Assembly: GCA_963377175.1 (NCBI GenBank)
Contig: CAUJNA010000465.1
Span: 97,501-161,500, forward strand
DNA: 64,000 bases
Direction of reading: 5' to 3'
From: Effrenium voratum
Lineage: Eukaryota; Sar; Dinophyceae; Suessiales; Symbiodiniaceae
In this document: positions 10,545-21,934 of the stretch, piece by piece
Layout: each line of letters starts with the position of its first letter
Numbering within the stretch: position 1 is the first letter of the stretch
Notes under the pieces: generated by a model
The model's database searches: none
What the model was told of the DNA's origin: nothing
Seen by the model: only the letters and a program-made list of their open reading frames with translations
Program-made: the position numbers and the translations under genes

Positions 10545-11305
10545 CGCAATCAAGTTCCAGGAAAACACAACTGGGACTATATCATGTTTGCTTTAGAGTC
10601 AATTTCCAAGAAAACATCACCAGCCAGGGACCGTGCCGTTCCTGTCAAAAACATACCACCAATTTCAAAGAAAACACCACCAATTTCGAGGAAACCGCTC
10701 CAATTTCGAGGAAACCACCCCCAAATTCCAGGGAAATGCCACTAATTTCATGAAAACACCGCCAATTTCAAGTTAGCGTAGCTTGTTGCCGAGACAACAA
10801 CACGAATCATTCTCAGGAAAGCGCCACATATTTGCAGGACAACGCGACCAGTTTCCAGGAAAACACTACGCATTTCCAGAAAGCTTCGCACCCTGGGACC
10901 GTACCTTTATTTTATCGAAAGATCACAAAAACACGCTTCCACACAAAAATCCAATTTTTCAGATCAACACCACCAATGTCAAGAAAAACACCACCAATCT
11001 TGTTTCGTGATCGCACTCTAGGAAAGCACCAGACATGTCCAAGAAAACGGGACCGTACCCTCCACCAATTTTCAGGCAAACAAAACCAATTTCCAGGAAA
11101 ACAAAACCAATTTCCAGGAAAACACATAAATGTTTCAGAAACACAACAAACAAAAACACAACCAATTGCCAGGAAAACACCACCAACTTTCAGGACAACA
11201 TTACGAATTTCCAGGAAAACACAACCAATTTCGAAGTACATACAAAAAGAAGCACCCAATTTCCAGGAAATCACCACCAACTTTCAGGACAAACTACCAA
11301 TTTCG
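10545..11305 (+). repeat. Minisatellite B: CCACCAATTTCCAGGAAAA units
   Basis: Imperfect 21-bp units (core CCACCAATTTCCAGGAAAA) with occasional insertions of GGGACCGTACC, at about 10628, 10894 and 11049. More B units occur at 11485-11560. The same unit appears in reverse orientation at 11.75-12.8 kb. Confidence 0.95.
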
Positions 11306-11480
11306 CGTACCGTGCAAACCGCACCCCCGCACTGTACCCCGTACCCCCGTACTGTACCAACGGTACGCCCGTACCGTACCAACCGTACCCCAAAAACCGT
11401 ACCAACCGTACGCCCGTACCGTACCAACCGTACCCCAAAAACCGTACCAACCGTACCCCAAAAACCGTACCTCTTTTTCA
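11306..11480 (+). repeat. Minisatellite C: CCGTACCAACCGTACCCC units
   Basis: Tandem units of about 15-33 bp with cores CCGTACC and AACCGTACCCC, separated by CAAAAA. They are followed by a short run of B units and then by the reverse complement array at 11561. Confidence 0.93.
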
Positions 11481-11560
11481 CAAAAAAACACAACCAATTC
11501 CAGGAAAACACGACCAATTCCTGGGAAAACACAACCAATTCTAGGAAAAACACAACCAAC

Positions 11561-11692
11561 TTATTGGTACGGCGCGGGGGTACGGATGGTACGGTACGGG
11601 GGTACGGCTGGTACGGTACGGGGGTACGGCTGGTACGGTGTGGGGGCACGGTTGGTACGGTGCTGGGGGTACGGTTGGTACGGGCCTAGGCC
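11561..11692 (-). repeat. Minisatellite C', inverted copy of C
   Basis: Units GGTACGGCTGGTACGGTACG and GGTACGGTTGGTACGG, exactly the C core in the opposite orientation. The pivot of the whole inverted arrangement lies between 11480 and 11561. Confidence 0.93.
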
Positions 11693-11744
11693 TGGGGTGT
11701 TTTTTGTGATTGTTTTTTTCTCGAAAAAAGAGCGGTCCGGAGGG

Positions 11745-12800
11745 TGTACCTGAAAATTGGCGGTGTTTTCCTAGGAATTGGTGGTGGTTTCCTCGAAATC
11801 GGTGGTGTTTTCCTGGAAATTGGTGGTGTTTTTTTCTTGAAAAACGGGTGGGTTCCTAGACATTGGTGGTGTTTTCCTGGAAATTGGGTGGTGTTTTTTC
11901 TCGAAAGACGGGTACGGTCCCAAGATGTACCGCAAAATTGGTGGTGTTTTTTCTAGGAATTGGTGGTGTTTTCCTGGAAATTGGTGGTGGTTTCCTGAAA
12001 ATTGGTGGTGTTTTTTCTCGAAAAACGGGTACGGTTCCAGGGTGTACCTGGAAATTGGTGGTGTTTTTCTAGGAATTGGTGGTGTTTTCCTCGAAATCGG
12101 TGGTGTTTTTTTGGAAATTGGTTGTGTTTTTTCTCGAAAAACGGGTATGGTCCTAGGGTGTACCGCAAAATTGATAGTGTTTTTCTAGGAATTGGTTGTG
12201 TTTTCCTCGAAGTTGGTTGTGTTTGCCTGGAAATTTTGTGTTTATTCTCAAGAATGGGTACGGTCCCCCGAGTGTACCTTGAAAGTTGTGGTTTTCCTAG
12301 ACATTACATTGGTGGAGTTTTCTTGGGAAATTGGTGTTTTTCCGCAAATTTTGTTTTCTTTGGAATTGGTTGTGTTTTCCAGTGGTGATGTTTGCCTGGA
12401 AATGTGTGTGTTTTTTTTTGCAGTTAAAGGGGTCCAATTAGCGGTGGTTTCCTGGACATTAATTGTGTTGGTACAGTACAATCCCAGGGTGTATCTCGGA
12501 ATTCATGGTGTTATTTTTGCAGTTGCAGCGTTTTCCTCCTTTGGTGGTGCAATTGGAGGTGTTTTCCCGGAGGTTGGTGATGTATTCCGGGAAGTGTGTT
12601 TTCTTGTCCTTGGGTTCAGGTCATAGGGATTGATTGGTGGTGCTTTTCTGAAAATTGGTGGTTATGTGCCTTGTTTTCTCCAAAAAGGTTTCTCCGAAAA
12701 GCAAAACAAAGTGTACCTCGAAATGTTGTATTTTCATCGAAATTGGTGGTGTTTTCCTGGAAATTGAAAATGTTTTCCTGGAAATTGGTGTTCAACATGA
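11745..12800 (-). repeat. Minisatellite B', inverted copy of B
   Basis: About 40 units of TTTTCCTGGAAATTGGTGG and variants, the reverse complement of array B. GGGTACGGT with GTGTACC insertions every 100-120 bp (11750, 11910, 12030, 12150, 12260, 12490, 12810) mirror the GGGACCGTACC insertions in B. Confidence 0.95.
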
Positions 12801-12879
12801 TAAAGGGTACGGTCCCACGCTACCTTCGAATTGGCAGTTGAAGCATGCGCAGAAAATATGTTCAATCCGCCAGTTGCGA

Positions 12880-13240
12880 CGCACCCCACAAAGAGAATCT
12901 GCAGGCCGCCGCTGGGCGTACTCGATGCCACACCGCACCACCACGCCACGCAAGCGTACCTCGCGCCGCACCACCGCAAGCGTACCCCGCAAGGCGCCAC
13001 CGCACCACGCACGCAAGCGTACCCCGGACCGCACCACCGCGCCACGCAAGCGTACCCTGCACCGCACCACCGCAGCGCGCAAGCGTACCCCACTACCGCA
13101 CCACCGCACCTCGCAAGCGCACCTCATCGCACCCGCACTCCGCACTACCGCACCACGCAAGCGTACCCTGCACCGCACCACCGCACCACGCAAGCGTACC
13201 CCCGCACCGCCCCACCGCACCTACGTGCCGTACCTCATTT
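12880..13240 (-). repeat. Minisatellite A': CGCACCACCGC / AAGCGTACCC units
   Basis: Tandem 30- to 35-bp units built from CGCACCACCGCACCACGC and AAGCGTACCC. CGTACCC and CGCACC are shared with the reverse complement of array A, but unit length differs, so the link to A is looser than for B and C. Confidence 0.85.
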
Positions 13241-13299
13241 CCACCCCTCCACCAGAGCATGACTCTTGAATTTAGCTAACCAGAAATTGGGCAATTCAG

Positions 13300-13333
13300 G
13301 CACCACCGGCATCTGCAGAGGTGAAGAACAAAG
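13300..13333 (+). CDS. Candidate 34-bp microexon
   Basis: Between acceptor aattcag and donor gtactgg lies a short frame reading APPASAEVKNK, similar in composition to linkers beside WW domains. It is the only coding-like stretch between the inverted minisatellites and the next TG array. It is too short to be convincing alone. Confidence 0.2.
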
Positions 13334-13364
13334 GTACTGGCAGGGAGGGTGGGGTTTCACACAT

Positions 13365-13767
13365 GTGTCTCTGTGTGTTTGTTGTGTGTTGGTGTGTTTG
13401 CGTGTTAGTGTTAGTGTGTGTGTGTGTGTGTTTGTGCGTTGGTGTGTTTGGGTGTTAGTGTGTGTTTGTGCGTGTGTGTTTGTTTGTGTTTGTGCGTTTG
13501 CGTGTTTGTGTGTGTGCTCATGTGTTTGTGTGCGTGCTTGTGTGCTTGTGGGCTTGTGTGCTTGTGTGCTTGTGTGCTTGTGTGCTGGTGCGCTTGTGTG
13601 CTTGTGTGCTTGTTTGCTTGTGCGCTTGTGTGCTTGTGTGCTTGTGTGCTTGTGTGCTTGTGTGCTTGTGCGCTTGTGTGCTTGTGTCCATGTGTGCTCG
13701 TGTGTTTGTTCGCTTGTGTTTTTGTGTGTTTGTTTGTTGGTGTTTGTTTTTGTGTTTGTGTGTGTGT

Positions 13768-13801
<34 letters not shown>

Positions 13802-13965
13802 GTTGTGGGTGTCGGTGTGGGTGTGAGAATGGGTGTGGGTGCGGGTGTGTCTCTGTGTGTGTATGTTTGTGTGGGTGGGTGTGGGTGGGTGCGGGTGCGG
13901 GTGCGGGTGTGCCTGTGTGTGCGCGCGTGTTTGTGTGTGTGTGTGCGCGCGCGTGCGTTTGCTTG
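13365..13965 (+). repeat. TG-rich array with GCTTGTGT octamers
   Basis: TGTG/TTTG blocks, then about 18 octamer units of GCTTGTGT or variants (13530-13690), then TGTG and GGGTGC blocks. It has the same strand polarity as the arrays at 3.7 and 5.8 kb. The long V/C/L-rich plus frames here are artefacts. Confidence 0.94.
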
Positions 13966-14580
13966 ACTATGTGGTGTGTGGGACGCAGTACTGCCTAGTC
14001 AATGTTAGAGGGAGTTGGGTAGATTCGGCTGGCTTTTGTTGTCCGAAGGGTTGACAAGTCTGGCACTCTGGTACGCTTGTAGGTGTCCTTCCCGAAACAG
14101 GGTGAGCCTGGGGAGCGGACGCATGCCTTGGTCAAAGTTTCGAGTGCAGGGGCTCGTGCCAGAAAGAAAAGTAGTACACTTGATTGATGGAAAAATCGAA
14201 GTTTCTTTTTATGAATTCCGGGACCTCTCGCTCCGCATGGTTATTTGTTGTTTGAGAAAACATGATTATTCATAGGGCCCCAAGGGGGGTTCGAGTACAG
14301 TTCTGATCGAAATGGAGTGCCACCCTTGGCCGAGCGCTAAACCCCGTGAAATGTCCAACCTGGGGAGCAAGGAATTTATGGAATTGATCAAGCATGGGTG
14401 TGCATTTGTAAATTCCATATATGCAAGTTTGAAAGGCGGACAATCTAATATTTGATTAATATTTGAACTTACAACAAAAAGAATGGGGTGGATTTGATAG
14501 TACAGGAAGGGAACATATACACAGGCTAAACTATGTCTATGGTAGCCAGTGGCATGACGCTGGCCGAATTTTGGTGGTAG

Positions 14581-14695
14581 CCAAGGTTGCCGACCGCACA
14601 AAAGTTCAGTGGGAGCCACCTGGAAGGAACAGCCTGTCGCGTGCTTCCACTGCAGCGAGCAGTACATCTAAACATCCGGATCCATTGAGCTACTT
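14581..14695 (+). CDS. Exon: C-terminal half of WW domain 1
   Basis: After an acceptor ggtggtag the frame reads AKVADRTKVQWEPPGR. Threonine/valine then W-E-P-P is the second tryptophan and ligand-binding proline of a WW domain, with nothing of the first half in front, so this exon needs an upstream partner. The half-domain at 3474-3544 ends exactly where this begins in the fold. A serine/alanine-rich linker (RASTAASSTSKHPDP) follows. If the pairing is right, the intron is about 11 kb and contains the TG, CTA and A-B-C arrays. Other pairings cannot be excluded. Confidence 0.6.
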
Positions 14696-14699
14696 AGCT

Positions 14700-16285
14700 G
14701 GTATTCCGTTTTGGTTGATACTGGTTGTTGGCAGTTTCTTATCCAATGTGCTTGCTCCACCCTCGCGGGAGGCAGCCCGCCGCATGCAACTGGTAATCCA
14801 GGGATCGCAAGGCGGCCACAGCTAGAGGCCTCACTATCCAAAGCGAAAATTTGATTCTGAGAGGCCGTGTTCCACATTGCAAATAGATTCCGTTCAAAAA
14901 AGCCTGCTGAGGAGGTGTATACAGTACGTGCGTAATTCCTGTTGTTTTTTTTCTTTTTCTTTCGAATTGAAGCGGGCCCCTGCCTCAATCAAGCAAATCC
15001 CGCCGGCAGCGCTAGCTTGGCGCTACCTCGACACTAGCGTGGGAAAGTTTGCAGTTAATTTCATATTAAATATGAGGGCTGTCTAGTCTAGGAGGGGCAT
15101 GGAATGTGAGATGCGGATGATTTCATACATCCTGTGCAGTGGCCCCTTGTGCGACAATACTAGGGTGCGGGCAAAAAGCTGAGGACATAGGCAATTCCGC
15201 GCGCTAGCTGCGCGCTAGCTCAGCGCTAGCAGGCAGTTCCCAAACCGAACACTTGTTGGAGTCAACATCCGTCAACCACTTGCATGTTTCTATGCAGTGG
15301 TTGTAAGTCAGGTTGCGTAGTCACAGAGCGCCTTGCCGCCAAAGCTCTCCAAATGAGAGAAGAAATCTGAAAGCAAGCTCAGATAGTTCATTTCGTGAGC
15401 AGCTAAGTAAAGGTACGCGCTAGCGCGCCTGTCAGTCACTTGCATGTTTCTCATTCAAACCTACAGTGCCTGTTTATATGGCCCGGATGCCCCCCCATGG
15501 CATGATGTTTTTTTACGCTTAACAACCGGGAGCCAACATTTTGACATCCAGCCACAAAGGCAGCTATCCAAGCCTCTACCCCCTCGAAGATAATTGCATT
15601 GAACGAGACAAAATGTGCAATGAGAACGAGCATATGCCCAAGACGCCGTCTGAATTCACTGAAGCACCTGCACCACAAGCTAAAGCGAAAAGCAAAGGCG
15701 TGACTAAGTTGTTTTGTGCCAGCGTGTCCGAGAGCGTCAGCTACCAGAATGCAGTCGTGCAACTCTTTCTTTTGAGAACCATGCTCCAAAGGGCTAGTGA
15801 ACAATGTTGTTTCATCGTGTGTGTGTGTGTGTGTTTGCCTGCCAGTAATGACTGCCAAGGAGACTTCTTCCCTCAATCCCCCCAACCCCCCCACACCCAC
15901 ATGCACAAATGCAGACACACACACACACACACACAAGACGTTCACTTGAGCACGGAGCGTAGTCTGGGGGGCTCACGCATACAGAGGAGTCCATCCCCTT
16001 TGGGCCATGGTCAATAGACATCAAATTATTGCGCTTTGACCCAGTCTTTGGGAAAGTGGGAGGTTACTGCTGAGAAAAGGGCTCGAGGCTCTAACTTCTT
16101 AAAATGCCATGCGTTGCTCAGAAACATGTAATGGACATGAATGACTCCAGCCGTTTTAGACCCCTGCAGCGTCTTGATCACAAGTTGTTGTCTCTTGTGT
16201 CCCTTCATTGTTGCATCATGTGCTGCATATGCAAGGCGTATGCAAGGAATCCAAGCAATTTTGCTGAATGTCCCTGGTGCTCTAG
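14700..16285. other. Intron or intergenic with small hairpins and TG/AC runs
   Basis: No motif-bearing frame. Notable: GCGCGCTAGC repeats at 15197-15232 that can fold; a (TG)8 run at 15818-15835 and an (AC)n run at 15913-15934 that form a natural inverted pair around about 80 bp of C-rich sequence. It ends in the acceptor ctctag at 16285. Confidence 0.35.
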
Positions 16286-16392
16286 GCGAGAAGCAGTCGT
16301 CACGACCAGCACCAACATCTTCGATTGCCCGCAACAGCTTGCCGGATTTGTGGGAAGAGCACGAAACTGATGATGGCCGCAAATACTATTAC
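16286..16392 (+). CDS. Exon: N-terminal half of WW domain 2
   Basis: After ctctag the frame reads GEKQSSRPAPTSSIARN, then LPDLWEEHETDDGRKYYY, ending at TGA. L-P-x-x-W, an acidic loop and R-K-Y-Y-Y give the first strand and aromatic block of a WW domain; the usual glycine before tryptophan is leucine here. The second tryptophan must come from another exon. A serine/proline-rich linker precedes it, as with the other WW units of this gene. Confidence 0.6.
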
Positions 16393-16507
16393 TGATACTT
16401 TGCTGAAACTTGCATCATGGGTCAATGTGTGCAGGGATTTCAAGCATGGCAAGTGAGGTCTCAAAACGCAAAAGTCGCAATGGCATCATCCCTGTCAAGG
16501 GCAGACC

Positions 16508-16786
16508 ATGCCAAAGCCCGGGAGCGTGGCAACTTCAACAGCTGATATGTGCCACAGCAGCCACATGCCGGAAGCGGTGCCTCAGCAGACCTGCCCGAAG
16601 GAAGAAGTGGCACGTTTCAGACCGGAGCATTCTGAAGCCACTACCGGCTTGCATTCACAGTTTGCCGCATCTCAAAGATCCGAGCAGTTGCCACCTGGTT
16701 GGCAAAGGGTGGTGGATGACAAGACTGGTCGAACCTACTTCTGGGATGCCGAATGCCAGGACGATTCGCCGGCGAATTATGACACA
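16508..16786 (+). CDS. Exon: linker and N-terminal half of WW domain 3
   Basis: The frame starting MPKPGSVATSTADM carries a low-complexity linker and then SEQLPPGWQRVVDD with KTGRTYFWDAE at about 16681-16755. L-P-P-G-W, D-K-T-G-R and Y-F-W are classic WW features. The frame ends at 16789 without the second tryptophan, so it is spliced. An overlapping plus frame (16410-17024) without a WW motif gives a basic segment, SMASEVSKRKSRNGIIP, near 16445, which could be a separate exon. Confidence 0.65.
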
Positions 16787-17174
16787 TAGTGCAAAGAGCA
16801 AAGATGCGCAAATACTTTTGGTTGACAATCCGGAACTAGAGTATAATTGGGAGCAGCATTTGGCCAGCGTTTGTTCGGAGATTGACAGGATCTGTTTCAA
16901 GCACCCTGCCAGGCAGCCAGTTGGACTCCACCGGAGCATGCTGAAGATAGAGTTTGGACACGTGAGGAAAATGGAGAAGGAGCATGTTGGGTATGTCCAG
17001 GAACTGCGGATAGACCAAGCATAAGCGATACCCTCAGTCTCAGAGGCATTAGGACCATCGTGCTTTCGCTCCATGCCAGAGACAAAGAGAGACATTTCAA
17101 CAGTGCGGTGGCAGTGCGGTCCGGTAAGGCTTCTGGGAATCTGATGCCAGCTGGCACCGGCGTCAGGAGCTGTC

Positions 17175-17311
17175 CCAGTTGCGGTTTTGGGTGCTTACTC
17201 GTAGCATGTCCATGGCCTGAAGTTTGGTGGGACCTGATTTTGCAGGACTGCGAGGGACGGATATATTGGAGCCATCCCGTTTTTCGACTCCGTTTCTTTG
17301 AGCCTGTGCCG
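17175..17311 (+). CDS. Exon: WW domain 4, complete and divergent
   Basis: The frame ends with ACPWPEVWWDLILQDCEGRI, then YWSHPVFRLRFFEPVP and a stop at 17312. W, a D-x2-G-R turn, Y-W-S-H and a final F-F-E-P-V-P match a WW domain in which the second tryptophan is phenylalanine. Unlike the other three, both halves sit in one exon. It is the last convincing WW unit in the series and may be near the 3' end of the gene. Confidence 0.5.
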
Positions 17312-17402
17312 TGACCAAGAAATGTGCAGCACATTGTTGCTTAGTCAATGTGCCTTCGCGTGTGTGATTGTAGACACCAAAGAACGCCGTGCCGTTCGAT
17401 AG

Positions 17403-17460
17403 CTTCAAGAAGTCAAGCCATTTTGGCAAGATGCTGATGGTTGCCAGCTTTGCACACTGA
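17403..17460 (+). CDS. Exon: cysteine half of a finger
   Basis: After an AG (gatag) the frame reads LQEVKPFWQDADGCQLCTLK. G-C-x2-C at the end of an aromatic/acidic segment is the usual first half of U1-type fingers, as in HCELC of the exonuclease C terminus. The H-x5-H half was not located downstream. Confidence 0.35.
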
Positions 17461-18062
17461 AAGACATTCTGCATGCAATATCATGCAATCATGTGAATAT
17501 GTTTCGCGGCTTGTCACTGACAAAGCAGCTAAATGTGAAAGTTGTAAAGCTGCTGACCGGCAGTCTACATGTTTCAGATCATTCTCAGCAGGCAAGCGAA
17601 CCAAGCAGCCTCTAAGAAAGTGAATAGCAGCATGCCTGCGTTGGGCCTTGCCAATGTGATCCCAAGGCCGGTTCAAGATTGTGCTTGCTGGGATGCAGTG
17701 CGTTTTTGTTATTGCCAGATGGCTCTTGCTGCATGACAGAGCTCCTGTCTACAACTTGTCCTGTCCTTACAATCGTGTAAAAAGGATCGATATCATGATA
17801 TTCCTTTGATTTCCTTTGCGCGAATTCGGTTGTGATGCAGTGGCCTCTTGATCAAGGCCAGATGAGATTGGCTATTGGTGCGTATGCATAGTTGGGTGGT
17901 TTGTCTGCATTTGGCCAACACTGCGCACCCACACACACAACTCATTCATGTGCAAATTGCAGAGTGAGGACGCACTAAAGCATTTATGAAGATAAAATTG
18001 AGTAGAGTTGCCTCGCACGCACTCTTCCTTGATGCTTTGCAATTTGGCGAATGCCTGGCCTG
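17461..18062. other. No gene recognised
   Basis: Only short frames without motifs on either strand. Confidence 0.3.
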
Positions 18063-18290
18063 TCAGAACGTTCTTCGGCATCCTGTGCGTGCTGGGGATT
18101 CTGCGCTGGTCTCAGACTTTGTGAGTATGCTAGCCATATGCTGGGTGTGGCAAACCCTGAAATGTGCCGCTGCTCGTTCGGCCATCATGACTTCTTTCTG
18201 GGCTGTCAAGGCTTTTTTGTGCTCGAATCTCAACACCTCGAGCAGAGCTGCTCCGGCATTCAGCTTTTGTAATGCCCGGACCTTATTCAA
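18063..18290 (-). CDS. Possible helical exon, unidentified
   Basis: The minus frame reads MNKVRALQKLNAGAALLEVL and continues with alternating charged and alanine-rich helix-like sequence to a stop. A plus-strand frame at 18051 contains GECLACQ, a C-x2-C that could instead belong to the finger/WW gene. The two readings exclude each other, and I cannot decide from sequence. Confidence 0.2.
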   Translation of the reverse strand: MNKVRALQKLNAGAALLEVLRFEHKKALTAQKEVMMAERAAAHFRVCHTQHMASILTKSETSAESPARTGCRRTF

Positions 18291-18299
18291 CGGAAATGT

Positions 18300-21200
18300 G
18301 AGATTTAGAATCTCAGATGCATAAAACAGGCATACAGAAGAGGCAAATGCAGAATCTGAAATGCCAGTGTGACAAGAGTGACAAGCCGGACCCTGACAGA
18401 TCCGTTGACTTCAGCGGATCAGTACAGTCTTGCTGGTACCACACCAGGTGGTCAACATGGCAAAGGCTGACTGTTGTAGCCGTTCATATTGTGACTTGGT
18501 CAAGGTTGACCACGCTGACGTTTGACTAATTTAATAACATGATGGCGGATGATTGAAGCACAGGAAGTCACCAGAATTTGTTTGCTCTTGAACATCATTC
18601 AAGGGCTCGCCCTGGCAAGATTTCCACGCCGAACTTCTTGAGGGGACGGCAACAGCTCCAAAACAGTGTGTATACAGTTTTCGGGCTTTCTTGGCATTTC
18701 TGTTTGTTTGCTTTGAGCTGTCTCTGTTTGGCTGTTTGGGGCTGGGGAGCGCGTGTGCCCCCCGTACCTTGCCTCGTCAGCTCTTGCCCCTTGCTTGACC
18801 GGCATCTCGAGCACATGTTGCATGACTTGTTTGATGGAATGAGGATCATGCTGAGAATCACGCTGGGCGTTTTGGCAGATGTCCTGCTGTAGCCACCCCA
18901 TCCCAGCAGTCTCAAAAAGTCACGTTTGTTGTTTCTCACCAGCATCATCCAGGATTATGACATAAAAGGAATCGTGGCAAATTCCGCACTACCAACATCG
19001 CTGCTACGTCAGTGCCAAAACTGCCCTGCGTCACCAAGAAGCAGCCCTCAGCTCAGCGCCACGCAGCGGGTGCAACGTGTGTGGCTGCGACAGAGATGCA
19101 ACACAAATCATGCGTATACCGTTAAGCACTGCGGCAGCGTCACTAGCAGCTGTCCCGCATGACGCCCAGATAGTACACCTGCATCATCCTACATCCCCTG
19201 CGAGCACCACCAGAATCAGCAGCATCATCAGCTTTCCTATGCAATTTTGCAAAGGTGCCAGTATGTGATGAGGATCAGCTTGAGCCTGGCAAATGAAATG
19301 AGGAAACCGCCCACAGGCACCGTTGGTTTCCATAAAGCTTCTTAAAATTGTCAGAAAAGCTCCCAGCTGTAGAAGGCGCATCTCTAGCAGCACACCAAAA
19401 CACCAATAGGATCCGCATTGGAGGCTTCGTTTTCGACATAGTTCGGACGGATTTGCTTTCCCGTAGCATTCTTCCTAGCTGCGACGCAAAGAAAGATCTG
19501 AGCATGTTAAACAGGCGTATTAGTTGGGGAACAGATGTTATAAAGGATCGCAGCCTCCCAAGGTCGCACTTCATGCCGCGTGGCAACTGTCCAATGGTCT
19601 TTTAGGATACTACAGGGTCAGCCGCTACGTAATACAAGCCAAGAACGACAACGGGGCCGGAATCAATCAATGCCCTGAACACAAATCAGCATTTGATGTT
19701 GTTCATTCCATTCCTGTTTTACCATCGCAGGTACTCGAATACTATTGTATAGCAAACTCAAACCCAAAATCTATGGCACACACCCGGCATATTCCACCTT
19801 TGTTTCGATGGCCGGAGGCACCGGGCATTTCAATGTGGCTACTATAGTGATGGTGGTAGCCAACCCAAAAGATGTTTGAAACTTGCAGATCAATTTTGAG
19901 ATTTCGTAGGCTGCTTTTTGAGCAAGGCTTCACATCACGGACTATGTCACAAACATCCTTACCATGGTTATAGCAAGGAGCTCGGAACCGTATGCTTTCT
20001 GAATCAACATCTGCTCTGGGCCGCAGCGGCAACCTGCGGCAACCTGCAAGGTATGTTTGGTTGACCATCAGAGATACTTCTATGTGCTCCTTTTGTCGCC
20101 GAGAGCTAAGCTGCAATTGAACGCTGGGATGTTGCAATGTATAGGAAGACTGGTTTGGCTCTGATGGAAAGAGCAGAAACAAGGGACAGCCGATGTAAGA
20201 GGCAGTAGCCAGCATCGTGGAGATGTGCTGTCGAGTTGTGCTTTGGATTCAGGCACTTGGTCATTGGATGCTTTTGCACATACACGGCCTCCACCCGCCT
20301 GGACCACCAGACAATGAATCACTTGAAACATAACATGCTTTGCTGTATGCTGTACGGAAGGCCATATGTTGCATGTCGATCGTGGGAGGAGTGGCAAAAA
20401 TGGTGCTGCGTGCCGTTCATCAATTTCTTCATTATGGTGCCTGGCTTGGATCAAGTTCTTCAAAATCCCGTGCACGTACCGAAAGCGCCCAGCTGCAAGG
20501 TTATTTTCATGGGGCTCATGCAGGGCGTTCAGCTATGTATGGCGCATGATGCTGGACCCCCAGATACCTCAGACCCATGGTTTCAGCCATGTTCCACACC
20601 ACTTTGTAGGTTGTACAGCACCAGCAGCATGATATAGCGCACTTTGTGCTGAAGATTTATAGAAAGAGACATCTCCAGCTTCTAGCGTGAGTGCGTTCAG
20701 GCATGGTTTTGTTTGCGGATTCATAGTGTGTGGACACCATTGATGCCTGCGACCTGGCACCAACTGCAACTTGCAAAGGAAGATGAACATGGCTCGTCGC
20801 AGCCAGATGAGGGGGCAAGTAAACTGCAAGCTTGGAGATATTGAGGAAATGACACCAGCAGTTTTACTTTGGCGTGGATGTGTCATGATGCATTGTCGCG
20901 CGGCATGGTGAATGATGATGGTTTTGTGGAAAACATCCCACCTGCAACAGCAGACAACAATGATGAAATTACCTGCTCCTGAGAAGGGATTCCACCTAAA
21001 GCGACTCGGCCATAGATAGGCTAATTACCCACACCTGAAATTGATAGTTTTCAGCTCACCAGAGAACCCATCAAGAAATGTGAAGCACTGCATGAAGTCA
21101 GCACCCATCTCAGCTCTGAGGTCATTAGCGCGCATTCCTTGGCCAATCGAACATCCATGGCCATCATGTCAGCACCTAGTGCATAGAAATCCTGCCCAGA

Positions 21201-21930
21201 ACACCCAGCGCCGAACATACGTTTCTGGATCCAAGAGGTGACCGTCACATACAAGCTTAAAAACTGCTCCAACTTAGCCGACTCACAATGTGACTTGTGT
21301 GATGGTCTTTGTTAAAAGGCAAATGCTGCTACGAAATGCTAAAGCTGGCAGCATGAAGTCAAGCCGTGGGCAACAACGGCCTACGCAAGTCGAGCCCGAC
21401 TAAGCACCGATTGTAAACAATATTGGCTGTGTAGTATAGTACATCCTTGCCGCGCATTCCCTCCACAGAATCACGTCAGGGGCTGAAGCGCAAAGCCAGT
21501 TCTTTGCGTCAATTTAACCCTGATAGCAGTCCAATAGCAACAAAGTTTAATCCTCGATTCCCTGAAAGAAAACGGCGGGCTAGTACGCAAGTTCAACATG
21601 TTGAAGGTCTATAAACTGCAAAGGATCCTGGAGTCAAGGAAGACATGATGACTCCTGTGTTAAGGCCACTGCCGCCTCGAGCTGCGGACACAAGCTCTAC
21701 ACACGATAAAACAGTTCAACAACGGCCCTGTACAAGTCCGCAAGTAAAGCCCGGCGCAGCACTGCCACAGCGGTCGAATGAAGTTCAACTATTTGGATCC
21801 TTGCCCTGCACTTCTCCCCGCGCAAAAATACTAGCGGTGTTTGATACCACATAACTTATTAACAATTTGTAGACCAGATCATGTTGCTACCACTATAAAC
21901 TTTAGAGCCTCCGGCTCAGTCCGCCGACAT
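18300..21930. other. Unassigned DNA with ambiguous open frames
   Basis: Open frames of 60-157 codons occur on both strands: 18599-18901 minus, glutamine/serine-rich; 19275-19586 minus; 19742-20215 minus; 20236-20637 plus. None shows a domain, and overlapping frames on the opposite strand are equally open. No repeats of note were seen. This may be intron or intergenic DNA with a few undetected exons. Confidence 0.3.
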
Positions 21931-21934
21931 TATC

